Part shown: piece after piece, positions 54,561-64,000 of the stretch | Numbering within the stretch: position 1 is the stretch's first letter | Layout of the letters: each line of letters starts with the position of its first letter | Assembly: GCF_022179445.1 (NCBI RefSeq) | Contig: NZ_BPQU01000001.1 | Span: forward strand, 382,984-446,983 | Source: Methylobacterium mesophilicum | GTDB lineage: Bacteria > Pseudomonadota > Alphaproteobacteria > Rhizobiales > Beijerinckiaceae | Direction: 5' to 3' | DNA length: 64,000 nt | Made by a program: the position numbers and the translations under genes | Notes under the pieces: model-generated | What the model saw: the letters and a program-made list of their open reading frames with translations, nothing else | What the model was told of the DNA's origin: nothing | The model's database searches: none

Positions 54561-55477
54561 GTGTCGCGATCCTGCTCTCCGGCCAGGGCGGCCAGCACCC
54601 GGGGATGTTCGACCTCACCGCCGACCATCCCGCCGCGCAGGCCGTCTTCGCCGCCGCGACGCCGCTCCTGGGCGGCACCGACCCGCGCGACCTCGCCCAT
54701 AGCGGCGGCGACGCGCTCCACGTCAACCGGACGGGCCAGATCCTGTGCTGCGTCGCCGCGCTCGCCGCCTGGCGGGGGCTGGCGTTCTCCGGCCGCGCCA
54801 TCGTGGCCGGCTACAGCATCGGCGATCTCGCCGCCTGGGGCGTCGTCGGTCGGATCGCCGACGCCGACGTCCTGGCGCTGGCCGCCCGGCGCGCCGAGGC
54901 CATGGATTCCGCCTCCGGGGAGGGGTTCGGGCTCGCCGGGATCCGGGGCCTCGGGCTCGACGCACTCGAATCCCTGGCCGGACGTCACGCCTGCCACCTC
55001 GCTATCCGCAACGCCCCGGATAGCGGCGTCGTCGGGGGGCGACGCGATGCGCTCGAAGCCCTGTGCCGGGACGCCACCGGGGCGGGGGCGCAGCGGGCTG
55101 TGGTGCTACCGGTCCACACGCCCTCGCACACGCCGCTGCTGGCGGAAGCGAGCGATGCGTTCCGAAGCGCGCTCGGCGCCGTCACCCTGCACCACCCGCC
55201 GGCCGGCGCCCCGCGTCTCGTCACCGGACTCGACGGGGCGACGATGTTCCGGCCCGAGGATGGTCTCGACAAACTGGCACGCCAAATCTCCCATACCATC
55301 GACTGGGCAGCCTGCCTCGAAGCCGCTCGGGAATACGGCGCCGACCGGGTCATCGAACTCGGCCCCGGCCACGCGCTGGCCACGATGGCGCGGTCGGCCC
55401 TGCCCGACGCCCGGGTCCATGCGCTGGAGGAATTCCGGTCGCTCGACGGCGTCACCGCGTGGCTGACCCAACCCTAG
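54557..55477 (+). CDS. mdcH: Malonate decarboxylase subunit epsilon (malonyl transferase)
   Basis: 306-aa malonyl-CoA:ACP transacylase-like protein that loads malonyl onto the carrier. GQGGQHPGMF near residue 8 forms the oxyanion loop, and the nucleophile Ser lies in AGYSIGDLAAW near residue 92; the catalytic His is in HTPSHTPLL near residue 195. Overlaps mdcG by 4 bases. Confidence 0.92.
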   Translation: MSVAILLSGQGGQHPGMFDLTADHPAAQAVFAAATPLLGGTDPRDLAHSGGDALHVNRTGQILCCVAALAAWRGLAFSGRAIVAGYSIGDLAAWGVVGRIADADVLALAARRAEAMDSASGEGFGLAGIRGLGLDALESLAGRHACHLAIRNAPDSGVVGGRRDALEALCRDATGAGAQRAVVLPVHTPSHTPLLAEASDAFRSALGAVTLHHPPAGAPRLVTGLDGATMFRPEDGLDKLARQISHTIDWAACLEAAREYGADRVIELGPGHALATMARSALPDARVHALEEFRSLDGVTAWLTQP

Positions 55478-55494
55478 GGCGAAGGGGCTTGCCC

Positions 55495-55529
55495 GCGAAG
55501 AATTCGGCCGGCCGCGCGTAATTCTTCGC
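55495..55529 (+). terminator. Hairpin after mdcH
   Basis: A perfect 10-base stem GCGAAGAATT (55495-55504) / AATTCTTCGC (55520-55529) with a GC-rich 15-base loop, 18 bases past mdcH. No T-run, so it may be a weak or Rho-aided terminator. Confidence 0.5.
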
Positions 55530-55599
55530 ATATCACGAGTCATGTCGCAGGCCGACGCGCCAGCCCGCGAAGACTATTCGCAGTCTGGCCTCACCTTGA

Positions 55600-56637
<1,038 letters not shown>

Positions 56638-56708
56638 GGCGCGGCGAGCCTCGTCACCGGCGGGGTTCCAGCCCATAACACGCGCGTTATCCGCTAGAGA
56701 GGCGCGCC

Positions 56709-58190
56709 GTGAAAACCTATCAGCTCTACATCGACGGCCAGGACGTCGATCCGGTCGACGACTCTTGGTTCGAGTCCGTCGACCCCTACCGGGGCGAGCC
56801 CTGGGCCCGCATCCCCCGCGCCTCGAAGGCGGATGTCGACAAGGCGGTGGCGGCCGCCAAGCGTGCCATGTGGGATGGGCCCTGGGCCACCATGACCGCC
56901 TCGGCCCGGGGTAAGGTCCTGCGCCGGATCGGCGATCTCGTGGAGCGCGATGCGAAGGCGCTCGCCGAGGTCGAGGTCCGCGACAACGGCAAGCTGTTCG
57001 CCGAGATGTACGGGCAGACCCGCTACCAGCCCGAATGGTGGTGGTATTACGCGGGCCTCGCCGACAAGGTCGAAGGCGCCCAGGTGCCAATCGACAAACC
57101 CGAGACCTTCGCGTTCACCCGGCACGAGCCGGTGGGCGTGGTCGGAGCGCTGACCGCCTGGAACTCACCGCTGCTGTTCGTGGCCTGGAAATGCGCACCG
57201 GCGCTCGCGGCTGGCTGCGCCGTCGTGGTCAAGCCGTCTGAATTCGCCTCTGCCAGCACGCTGGAATTCGCCCGCCTCACCAAGGAGGCCGGGCTGCCGG
57301 ACGGGATGTTCAACGTCATCACCGGCTACGGCAGCGAAGCTGGCAGCGCCATCGTGGAGCACCCGGACGTCGCCAAGATCACCTTCACCGGCTCTGATGT
57401 CACCGGCGCGAAGGTCTACGAGGCGGCCGCGCGTCAGATCAAGCGGGTGTCGCTGGAACTCGGCGGCAAGTCGCCCAACATCGTGTTCGCCGATGCCGAC
57501 CTGAAGGCCGCGGCTGCCGGGGCGATCTCGGGCATCTTCGCCGCCACCGGGCAAACCTGCATCGCCGGCTCGCGGTTGCTCGTGCAGAACAGCATCCGTG
57601 AGGCCTTCGTCGAGCGGCTGGTGGCTCTGGCCCGCACCGCCCGGCTCGGCGATCCTATGCAGCCGGACACCAACATCGGGCCGATCACCACGCCGCCGCA
57701 ATATGCGAAGGTGCTCGACTACATCGCGCTTGCCAAGAGCGAGGGCGCGCGCTGCGTCTTCGGCGGGAAGCCGGCCTCCGGTCCCGGCGTGATCGGCGGT
57801 CAGTTCGTCGAGCCGACGATCTTCACCGGCGTCACGAACGACATGCGCATCGCCCAGGAGGAGGTGTTCGGCCCGGTCCTGTCGATCATAGGGTTCGAGG
57901 ACGAGGCCGAGGCGCTGCGCCTCGGTAACGACGTGATCTACGGATTGGCGGCCGGCGTCTGGACACAGGACATCGGCCGCGCCCTGCGCATGTCGAAGGG
58001 CCTGCGTGCCGGAACGGTCTGGGTGAACACCTACCGCGCCGTGAGCTACATGATGCCGTTCGGCGGCATGAAGCGCTCCGGGATCGGCCGCGAGAGCGGC
58101 ATCGAGTCGATCCGCGAGTACCTGGAGACCAAGAGCGTCTGGATCTCGACGAGCCGCGACGCCCCCGAGAATCCGTTCGTTATGCGTTAG
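56709..58190 (+). CDS. NAD(P)-dependent aldehyde dehydrogenase
   Basis: 493 aa. Catalytic Cys in TGQTCIAGSRLLVQ near residue 283 and Glu in [10 protein letters not shown] near 249. Belongs to the broad betaine/hydroxymuconic semialdehyde/phenylacetaldehyde group; substrate not decidable from sequence. It differs clearly from the aldehyde dehydrogenase at 32373. Single gene. Confidence 0.88.
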   Translation: MKTYQLYIDGQDVDPVDDSWFESVDPYRGEPWARIPRASKADVDKAVAAAKRAMWDGPWATMTASARGKVLRRIGDLVERDAKALAEVEVRDNGKLFAEMYGQTRYQPEWWWYYAGLADKVEGAQVPIDKPETFAFTRHEPVGVVGALTAWNSPLLFVAWKCAPALAAGCAVVVKPSEFASASTLEFARLTKEAGLPDGMFNVITGYGSEAGSAIVEHPDVAKITFTGSDVTGAKVYEAAARQIKRVSLELGGKSPNIVFADADLKAAAAGAISGIFAATGQTCIAGSRLLVQNSIREAFVERLVALARTARLGDPMQPDTNIGPITTPPQYAKVLDYIALAKSEGARCVFGGKPASGPGVIGGQFVEPTIFTGVTNDMRIAQEEVFGPVLSIIGFEDEAEALRLGNDVIYGLAAGVWTQDIGRALRMSKGLRAGTVWVNTYRAVSYMMPFGGMKRSGIGRESGIESIREYLETKSVWISTSRDAPENPFVMR

Positions 58191-58259
58191 GGGCGAAGCC
58201 GCACCGGCAAACATCAGCCCCAGCGCGGCGTGTTCCACCCCACCGCGTTGGGAAACCGC

Positions 58260-59285
58260 CTATCTTGAAAAATGCGTGGTCGACATTCGATCCGTGACGA
58301 GTTCGAACGGAACCCAATCGTACTGCTGCACGGGCTCGTGCCGGACCAACTTGAGGGCATCGTCGATCGCCCGCCGCGCTTGTAGGCCGGCATTCTGGTA
58401 GACCGTCACGGCCATGCGCTTGTGCTGCATCGCCCGCAGTCCGTCGGGCGTCGCATCGACGCCGCCGATTAGGATTCGATCCGTCGGGATCCCAGCCGCG
58501 TCGACCGCGTCGGCGGCTCCAATCGCCATCTCGTCGTTGTTGGCGACGATGGCATCGGGCGCCGTCCCATGCGCCAGCCATCCGGCCACGAGCGCTGCGG
58601 CTTTTTTGCGCTCCCAATCCGCGACGCCTTCGGCGACGATGCTGATCCCCGGGAAGGCCGCGGCGACCTCTTTGGCGCCCTGCGTTCGAAGTGCCGAGGC
58701 TGTGTGGCTCGGCGGCCCCTGGATGATCGCGACCCGACCTTTGCCGTCCAGCATCTGGGCGAGCTTTCTCATCTGCAGACGGCCGGCGACGAGATCATTG
58801 GACAGGACGAACGCCACGCGTCCGGCAAACCAATCCTCCCGGGGGCCGTTATTGGCATAAACGAGGGGGATGTCGGCGTCCTGGGCCAAGCGGGTGATCG
58901 TCGCGTTCGTTGTCGTATCGGCTGGCAGGACCACGAGCGCATCGACCTTGGCAGCGATGAATTGCCGGATCTGCTCGACCTGCTTCTCGCCCTCGCCCTG
59001 GGGCGCGTAGGCGAAGCGCACCGAGCAATCGGGCAGGCTCTTGGCATAGCTTTGGATGCCGTCGCGGAGGAGCGCGGTGAACCCGCTCGGCTCGACCATC
59101 GCCACGCCGATCTCGGCCGACACAGCCGGTGTCGACAGGTTCGCCAGGGCGAACATGAACGCCGCCGGCCACCAGCCACCCACGCGGGCTGATCTCCGGG
59201 CCGGACCGCCAAGAGCTAACCGAAGAACCGCCTGCACAGCACCGCGTGTTCGGGAGGCGGACCAGCCGCAAAGCGTTTCGATCAT
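58260..59285 (-). CDS. Periplasmic sugar-type substrate-binding protein
   Basis: 341-aa binding protein of the ribose/galactose/AI-2 type (Peripla_BP_4). A hydrophobic export signal ends with AVSAE near residue 57; then IGVAMVEPSGFTALLRDGIQ, DALVVLPADTTTN, IQGPPSHTASALRTQGAKE and ANNDEMAIGAADA are family-typical. Start set at the ATG at 59285; the frame stays open to 59462. No permease or ATPase gene follows, and a chemoreceptor lies immediately upstream, so ligand sensing for chemotaxis is likely. Confidence 0.82.
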   Translation of the reverse strand: MIETLCGWSASRTRGAVQAVLRLALGGPARRSARVGGWWPAAFMFALANLSTPAVSAEIGVAMVEPSGFTALLRDGIQSYAKSLPDCSVRFAYAPQGEGEKQVEQIRQFIAAKVDALVVLPADTTTNATITRLAQDADIPLVYANNGPREDWFAGRVAFVLSNDLVAGRLQMRKLAQMLDGKGRVAIIQGPPSHTASALRTQGAKEVAAAFPGISIVAEGVADWERKKAAALVAGWLAHGTAPDAIVANNDEMAIGAADAVDAAGIPTDRILIGGVDATPDGLRAMQHKRMAVTVYQNAGLQARRAIDDALKLVRHEPVQQYDWVPFELVTDRMSTTHFSR

Positions 59286-59463
59286 GGCCCTTGCACCTGC
59301 CTTGGGGGCGCGCCGCCGACATCCGCCCCGGTCTGGCATCAGCGCGCGAAGAATCAACGGTTTCGAGGCGGCACCGACGGCACCGACGGCGCCGCGCTCA
59401 AGCCGGCCGTATCGATGGTTTACCGGCTTGGCAAAGTGTCGCCAGCCGAACGGGCCCGTCACG

Positions 59464-61173
59464 TCAGGCCGCCCTGATGCTCTTGAGGAACCGCTGGACC
59501 TCGTCGCCCAGGCGTTCCGCGTCGCGGGACAGGGTGCTGGCTGAGGTGAGCATCCGGTCGGCGGCCGCCCCGGTATGCTCCGCCGTCCCAGCCACCGTGC
59601 TGATGTTCGCCGTCACTTCGCCGGTGCCGTTGGCGGCCTGGGAGATGTTGAGCACGATCTCCTGCGTGGCAGCGCCCTGCTGCTCGACGGCTGCCGCAAT
59701 CGAGGCGGCCGTTCCGCTCATATCGCGGACCCGCGTGGCGATCCCCTCAATCGCTGCGACGGCATCAGAGGTGGATGCCTTGATGACCGAAACGTGGCTG
59801 GCGATATCGTCGGTCGCGCGCTTCGCTTCGCCGGCGAGCTGCTTGACCTCGGCGGCAACCACCGCGAATCCGCGACCGGCATCGCCGGCCCGAGCCGCCT
59901 CGATGGCGGCATTCAGGGCGAGCAAATTGGTCTGAGCCGCGATCTTGGCGATCAGCTTGACCACGTCGCCGATCCGGTCCGCTGCGCCGCTGAGGATCTG
60001 CACGAACGCGATGGTCTGGGTGGCCTCCGTCGCTGCACCGTTGGCCATGGCGGCGGACAATTCAGCCTGGCGTCCCACCTCTTGGACCGAGGCGCCGAGT
60101 TCGTCGGCGGCGGCGGCGATCATCCGCACATTGGATTCGGCCTGTTCGGCCGCCGCCGCGACCGTGGTCGATTGGCTCGCCGTCTGCCCGGCCGCCGCAC
60201 TCATCTGGTGGGCGGTTCCCTGGAACTGCAACACGGCGGCGGTGACCGTACCGACAATCTCGCCCACCGTCTCCTCGAACCGCTCCGCCATGTCGTGCAT
60301 CACGACCTTGCGCTGCTGTTCCGCTTCAATGCGGAGCTGAGCGGCCTCGTCTTCCAGGGACTTGGCGTGAAGCATGTTCTCCTTGAACACCTGAACGGCT
60401 CCGGCGATCGCACCGATTTCGTCGCCGCGATCGCCCTCCGGAACCACTACGGCGAGATCGTTCTCGGCAAGCCGCGCCATAACCCGGGTCATCGTCGCGA
60501 TCGGTGCGGCGACGCGACGGACGATGAACCAGCTGATAGCTATCGTGAGGAGTGCCGCGATGGCCAACGCAACGAAGACCGCGAGCCGCGACGTGGCGCC
60601 GACCGCATCGGCCTCCGCCATCTGCTCGAAGGCCCGCGCTTGCCGGTGGACCAGGACGGAATCCACCGACTGCGTGAACGCCACGGCATCAGCCTGGAAT
60701 GCCTCGGCGAACACCGTGTCGGCGAGTTCGCGCTCGCCTGCCCGATCCAGCGCCGTCGCTTCGGCCTCCACGGCCAGGAAGTGTTGCCAGGCTTTGCGCA
60801 AGCGATGCGCCAGAATGCGCTCGTCGGCGCCGACAATGGTCGGGGCATAGGCACTCCAGGCCGAGGAGAACGCTTCCTGGGCCTTGCCGGCCTCGTCGAG
60901 ATGACGGCGCCTCTCTATGTCCGACCAGGCATTGTGAGCTTGGACATCCAGGGCGCGTAGCTCCTGGCAGAGCGCCTTCATCCGTCCAAGAATCGTGACC
61001 GCTTCGATCTCGCCGGAGACCGACCGACTCACCGTGTTGATCATACCCATCCGAAATACAGAAAATAATCCTATAGCTGCCGATATAACGAAGAGGGCTA
61101 CCGAAGAGCCGATTATAATAGATCGGATGTTGAGAGCAGAGGCTTTTCTTTTTCGCTGTAATGCGAGGTCCAT
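59464..61173 (-). CDS. Methyl-accepting chemotaxis protein
   Basis: 569 aa. First membrane helix at about 18-40, helical periplasmic sensor to about 205, second helix about 205-228, HAMP to about 285 and the signalling domain with the hairpin tip AAQTNLLALNAAIEAARAGDAGRG. No C-terminal CheB/CheR-docking pentapeptide. The first 60 codons are AT-rich compared with the rest of the gene. It precedes the binding-protein gene in the same direction, gap 178 bases. Confidence 0.9.
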   Translation of the reverse strand: MDLALQRKRKASALNIRSIIIGSSVALFVISAAIGLFSVFRMGMINTVSRSVSGEIEAVTILGRMKALCQELRALDVQAHNAWSDIERRRHLDEAGKAQEAFSSAWSAYAPTIVGADERILAHRLRKAWQHFLAVEAEATALDRAGERELADTVFAEAFQADAVAFTQSVDSVLVHRQARAFEQMAEADAVGATSRLAVFVALAIAALLTIAISWFIVRRVAAPIATMTRVMARLAENDLAVVVPEGDRGDEIGAIAGAVQVFKENMLHAKSLEDEAAQLRIEAEQQRKVVMHDMAERFEETVGEIVGTVTAAVLQFQGTAHQMSAAAGQTASQSTTVAAAAEQAESNVRMIAAAADELGASVQEVGRQAELSAAMANGAATEATQTIAFVQILSGAADRIGDVVKLIAKIAAQTNLLALNAAIEAARAGDAGRGFAVVAAEVKQLAGEAKRATDDIASHVSVIKASTSDAVAAIEGIATRVRDMSGTAASIAAAVEQQGAATQEIVLNISQAANGTGEVTANISTVAGTAEHTGAAADRMLTSASTLSRDAERLGDEVQRFLKSIRAA

Positions 61174-61470
61174 TTAATATAACCTGAAATAAAGCGTCAT
61201 TATTTGTTAGCATATTTTTCTTAATCATTCAACACATCTCTATCAAAATTTTTATGTTTGAATGCCATTCAATTGCAAGACAGTTGACTTGTGTGGATAA
61301 AGTAAACTAGATACTGATATAATGTTGTTGTATTATACAGTAAAAATCAGATGTAAGTTAGATTTACTCCGTGTTATCATTGCTCAAGATGTTGACCGGA
61401 TCGATAAGACCGACGTTCGAAGTCGAATTGTAGCCAACCTGAAACAATGGCGGGCGGGTAGATGCCAGAG
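61174..61470. other. AT-rich intergenic block
   Basis: Nearly 300 bases of about one-third GC in an otherwise very high-GC window. It holds several A/T runs and TATAAT-like words (61318-61323) and presumably the leftward promoter of the chemoreceptor gene. No ORF, repeat pair or transposon end seen. Such blocks are typical targets of GapR/H-NS-like proteins. Confidence 0.7.
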
Positions 61471-62265
61471 TCAGGCGCGCCGGCCGTGAATGACCAAGCT
61501 GCGACAGCGTTCGCTGATGAAACCGGCGACCTCCGCAGATGTCAGTAAGCTGGCGAGGCGCAGGATGCGCTCGTCCTGCGCCAAGGCCTGCGTCGTCACG
61601 AGGACATTCGCGTACGGATTGCCCTCGGCACGCTCCAGCGCGAGCGCATTCCGAGCCGGGTCGAGCCCGGACTCCAAGGCATAATTGCTATTGATGACCG
61701 CCACATCGACGTCGTCGAGGGAGCGCGGCAGCTGCGCCGAGGCGACTTCGACAAAGCGGAGGTCTCTTTGGTTCCCGGCGATGTCCTGCACCGTTGCCAA
61801 CGTCCCGTCTCCACCCGAATGGAGCCGGATCAGTCCGCTCGCCTCGAGGAGCTTCAGCCCCCAGCTGAAATTCGGGACGTTGTTCGGCAAGGCGACGCGC
61901 GCCTCTCGCGGCACCGCCTCGAGGGTCTTCAGGCGCCGGGAGTAGATCCCGAGGGGCTCGACATGGACGGCGGCGATCACCGCGAGGCTGACCCCGAGTT
62001 GCGCCTCTTCCGCGCGCAGGTACGGCACGTGCTGGAAGAAATTCGCGTCGGCGTCACCGTCGCGCAGGAGGCCGTTCGGGCGGATATCGCCGGTGGTTTC
62101 GATGAGTGTCAGGGGAAACCCTGGATCGAGCGTCCGTTCGACGAACTCGAGGATCTCCGTATGCGGAACCGAGGAGGCGACCACACGGAGGGCCGTAGCG
62201 GCTCAGGCTCCGCTGGCGGCCAGCGCAAGCGCTCCGGGTAGAACGCTACGGCGTGTCGTCGTCAT
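61471..62265 (-). pseudogene. MetQ/NlpA-type binding protein with TGA in signal peptide
   Basis: The frame from the ATG at 62265 (GAGG ribosome site) codes MTTTRRSVLPGALALAASGA, then TGA (62203-62205, codon 21), then AATALRVVASSVPH and an intact MetQ/NlpA-family periplasmic methionine-type binding domain to 61471. Features such as FFQHVPYLR, LPNNVPNFSWGL and INSNYALESGL are family-typical. The TGA stands where a Trp (TGG) would complete an ASGAWA signal-peptidase box, so a one-base nonsense change is likely. Without read-through only a leaderless product from GTG 62184 could be made, which would not be exported. No MetI/MetN genes lie beside it. Confidence 0.8.
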
Positions 62266-62340
62266 CGGTGCCTCGCGTTCAGCCGGGGAGGGGGGTGATG
62301 GACCGGTTGGTCATCGCCGTTTAGGCGATTCGGGTCACCC

Positions 62341-63597
62341 TTACTGTGCCGCCGCACTGGCGATTTTCGCCGATCGTTCACCCATCAACACTGCACGTAT
62401 GGCGTGCGCGGCTTGATGCGGCGCGCGTTCCAGGGCGCGACGGATCGCCGTGATGGGTCCAGTGCAGACCGAGGACATGACGGGGCGTCCGGGTCGAGCG
62501 GTTCCCTTCGACTCGAAACCGACCACAGCGTGGGTCTGAGCTTCGATCGAACGCCCAGCGCGCAGAGGGGCTAGGCCCGGGCTGCCAGGCCGCGCGCGTC
62601 TGAGCGTCTCGTCGAGCGTGACGAGGTCACCCTGTGCCACCGCCGCGCAGATGTCGGCATCCGTCGTGTCCGCAAGGATGACGAGACCCAAGGCGTGAAG
62701 GGTCGCATCGTCGGCAGACCGGACTTGCCGTCGGAGTTCGGTCGTCGCCCGCCGGCGCAGACCGGCGAGAGCTTCCGCCTCCGTGCGGCCGGCCAAGTAC
62801 CCATCACGATACCAAGCCACTGCCGCGTCCACCGAAGCAGGGTTGGCCGTCGCGAAGATCGGCACGTTGTGGAGTATCTCGTCCCGCGCCGCCTGTGGGC
62901 TCGAATCGGCATCGAGTGTGGAATCGGGAAAGCGGTCGGTTCCGACCATCCCGGTGACGACGCCCGCCGCGCGCAGCCGGGTGGGTTCCGGAACCCAGAT
63001 ATCCTTGGGCGCCACCGTCATGGTCTGCGCGACGAAATCCGGCGCCACGCCTGCCGCGAGATAGGCTGCCCGTTCGACATCGGGATCGACCGCCTCAATG
63101 CGGCCGCCCGGTCCAAGCTCGTAGGGCGCATGAAAACCGAGTTGCCCGCCCACGGCCAGATAGCGGGCTCGTCCCTGGACGAAGACAAGGGTGCACGCGG
63201 AGGCGCAGGCATCCGGCACGTAGGTCACGAGGTGCCGCCGCGCGACCAGCGCCCCGAGCGCCATAGCTTCATCGACCAAGCCGCCATCGCTGGTGAGGTG
63301 AAGGCGTTCGACGCGCGGGTTCGTCGCGAGCAACGCGGCGACGCGCGCCGCCACGCCCTCCGTGAGATCGCCGGCCAACCGAATATCCCGGCCGCCCGGG
63401 CCGAGGGTTACCCGTGCCGCCACGTCGGATGGCTCTTCGCTGAAAACGCTGGCACGGCCGGCCAACTCCCGCCTCGGGACGGGTGGGCCCCCATCAGAAA
63501 GCGGAGAGATGGCTGCTGCGCAGAGGGCACCGATCATGACAGCGCGCAGCAGCACGCGCGCCGGGAGACCCTGCCCGGGCGTTTGAATCATTGGCAT
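62341..63597 (-). CDS. Exported COG3904-like ClpP-fold protein
   Basis: 418 aa from the ATG at 63597 (a GTG/ATG pair at 63627/63624 is an alternative). Hydrophobic export signal near residues 12-32. Residues about 65-190 form a ClpP/crotonase-like domain: IRLAGDLTEG, LHLTSDGGLVDEAMALG and the Ser-containing ACASACTLVFVQG, then LGFHAPY. The remaining 200 residues are helical and unassigned. Proteolysis has not been shown for the family. Function unknown. Confidence 0.7.
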   Translation of the reverse strand: MPMIQTPGQGLPARVLLRAVMIGALCAAAISPLSDGGPPVPRRELAGRASVFSEEPSDVAARVTLGPGGRDIRLAGDLTEGVAARVAALLATNPRVERLHLTSDGGLVDEAMALGALVARRHLVTYVPDACASACTLVFVQGRARYLAVGGQLGFHAPYELGPGGRIEAVDPDVERAAYLAAGVAPDFVAQTMTVAPKDIWVPEPTRLRAAGVVTGMVGTDRFPDSTLDADSSPQAARDEILHNVPIFATANPASVDAAVAWYRDGYLAGRTEAEALAGLRRRATTELRRQVRSADDATLHALGLVILADTTDADICAAVAQGDLVTLDETLRRARPGSPGLAPLRAGRSIEAQTHAVVGFESKGTARPGRPVMSSVCTGPITAIRRALERAPHQAAHAIRAVLMGERSAKIASAAAQ

Positions 63598-63717
63598 GAT
63601 GTGAGACTCTTGCCTGGAGCGCATCACCCCTCGCCGCCGCCGTCGAAAACGCAGCGCGGCGTCAACCAGAGTGAAGGCGACTATGTCGGACGCTTGAGCC
63701 CGACGACGCAGCAGAAC

Positions 63718-64000
63718 CTATTGAAGGTAGGCGACGAACATCTCGGCGACGGCGCGCGCCGCGTACTCCGCCGGACTTTCGCCCTGCCAGACGGGAAAGG
63801 CCTCGACGATACTTCGCCCAGCGAGGATGCGCGAGACCTCGTCGGCCATGAGACCCTCGTCGAGGGCGTTCGCTAGAGCTGCACGCCCGTGCGCATAATA
63901 GCGCGGCCCACCGAAGTCTGCGGACGTTTCCGAGAAAGCGATACTTGTCGGGAGAGCAGTATTACCGAATGTCGCGAAATATGAATCTGTGTGCGTATTC
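63718..64000 (-). CDS. Partial gene at the right edge
   Basis: The C-terminal 93 codons of a minus-strand gene whose start lies outside the window; stop TAG at 63718-63720. The visible part reads ...YFATFGNTALPTSIAFSE ... ALDEGLMADEVSRILAGRSI ... EYAARAVAEMFVAYLQ. Composition fits real coding DNA (GC-rich third positions, no stop), but I do not recognise the family. Confidence 0.55.
   Translation of the reverse strand, partial: NTHTDSYFATFGNTALPTSIAFSETSADFGGPRYYAHGRAALANALDEGLMADEVSRILAGRSIVEAFPVWQGESPAEYAARAVAEMFVAYLQ

Overview
The window is high-GC chromosomal DNA from an alphaproteobacterium, most likely Methylobacterium or a close relative. The basis is a serine-cycle type MOFRL glycerate 2-kinase next to pyruvate kinase, a GapR (DUF2312) nucleoid protein, alphaproteobacterial small families (DUF1244, DUF1036, DUF4167, DUF4164), a ubiG/lysC divergent pair followed by ptsP-prfA-prmC-DUF4167, and a fused LivM-LivG branched-chain amino acid transporter. 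Genus assignment is inference from gene content; no rRNA or tRNA gene was recognised.

Layout. 1-5.1 kb: livK-livH-livMG-livF operon on the minus strand with a terminator and an internal hairpin. 5.6-12.6 kb: exported phosphodiesterase, gapR, DUF1244, a formylglutamate-amidohydrolase-like gene, then gckA-DUF1036-pyk. 12.6-28 kb: housekeeping block (hydrolase, TPR protein, rpmJ, PAS protein, YbhB-like, ubiG, lysC, ptsP, prfA, prmC, DUF4167, rlmE, Ppx/GppA, response regulator). 28.3-35.3 kb: double cold-shock-domain protein, a DUF3649-PepSY-DUF3325 membrane operon, and an aldehyde dehydrogenase-DUF779-AhpD-like-cupin cassette. 35.5-42.5 kb: glycolytic/gluconeogenic operon gap-(coiled-coil membrane protein)-pgk-fba-thiE-Sel1, with DUF4164 and zapA divergent from it.

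42.5-46.4 kb is an accessory island of clearly lower GC inserted directly after zapA. It encodes what I read as an ABC-three-component (ABC-3C) conflict system: nuclease-like effector, small middle component and DUF3732 Rad50/SMC-like ATPase with a CPLC hook. The ATPase reading frame is broken by a single in-frame TGA at 43880-43882. This is the most interesting locus here.

46.4-55.5 kb is a malonate utilisation locus: madL-madM-gntR on the minus strand, diverging from mdcA-C-D-E and mdcG-H on the plus strand. Matching inverted operator-like sites lie in the shared promoter region. mdcB is not where it is usually found; a palindromic intergenic element lies there instead (second copy near 35.4 kb, opposite orientation). 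A lower-GC EamA transporter interrupts the operon between mdcE and mdcG. 55.6-64 kb: a GDP-mannose dehydratase, a second aldehyde dehydrogenase, a sugar-type periplasmic binding protein beside a chemoreceptor with no permease, an AT-rich block, a MetQ/NlpA-like binding protein with a TGA inside its signal peptide, a ClpP-fold secreted protein and a gene running off the right edge.
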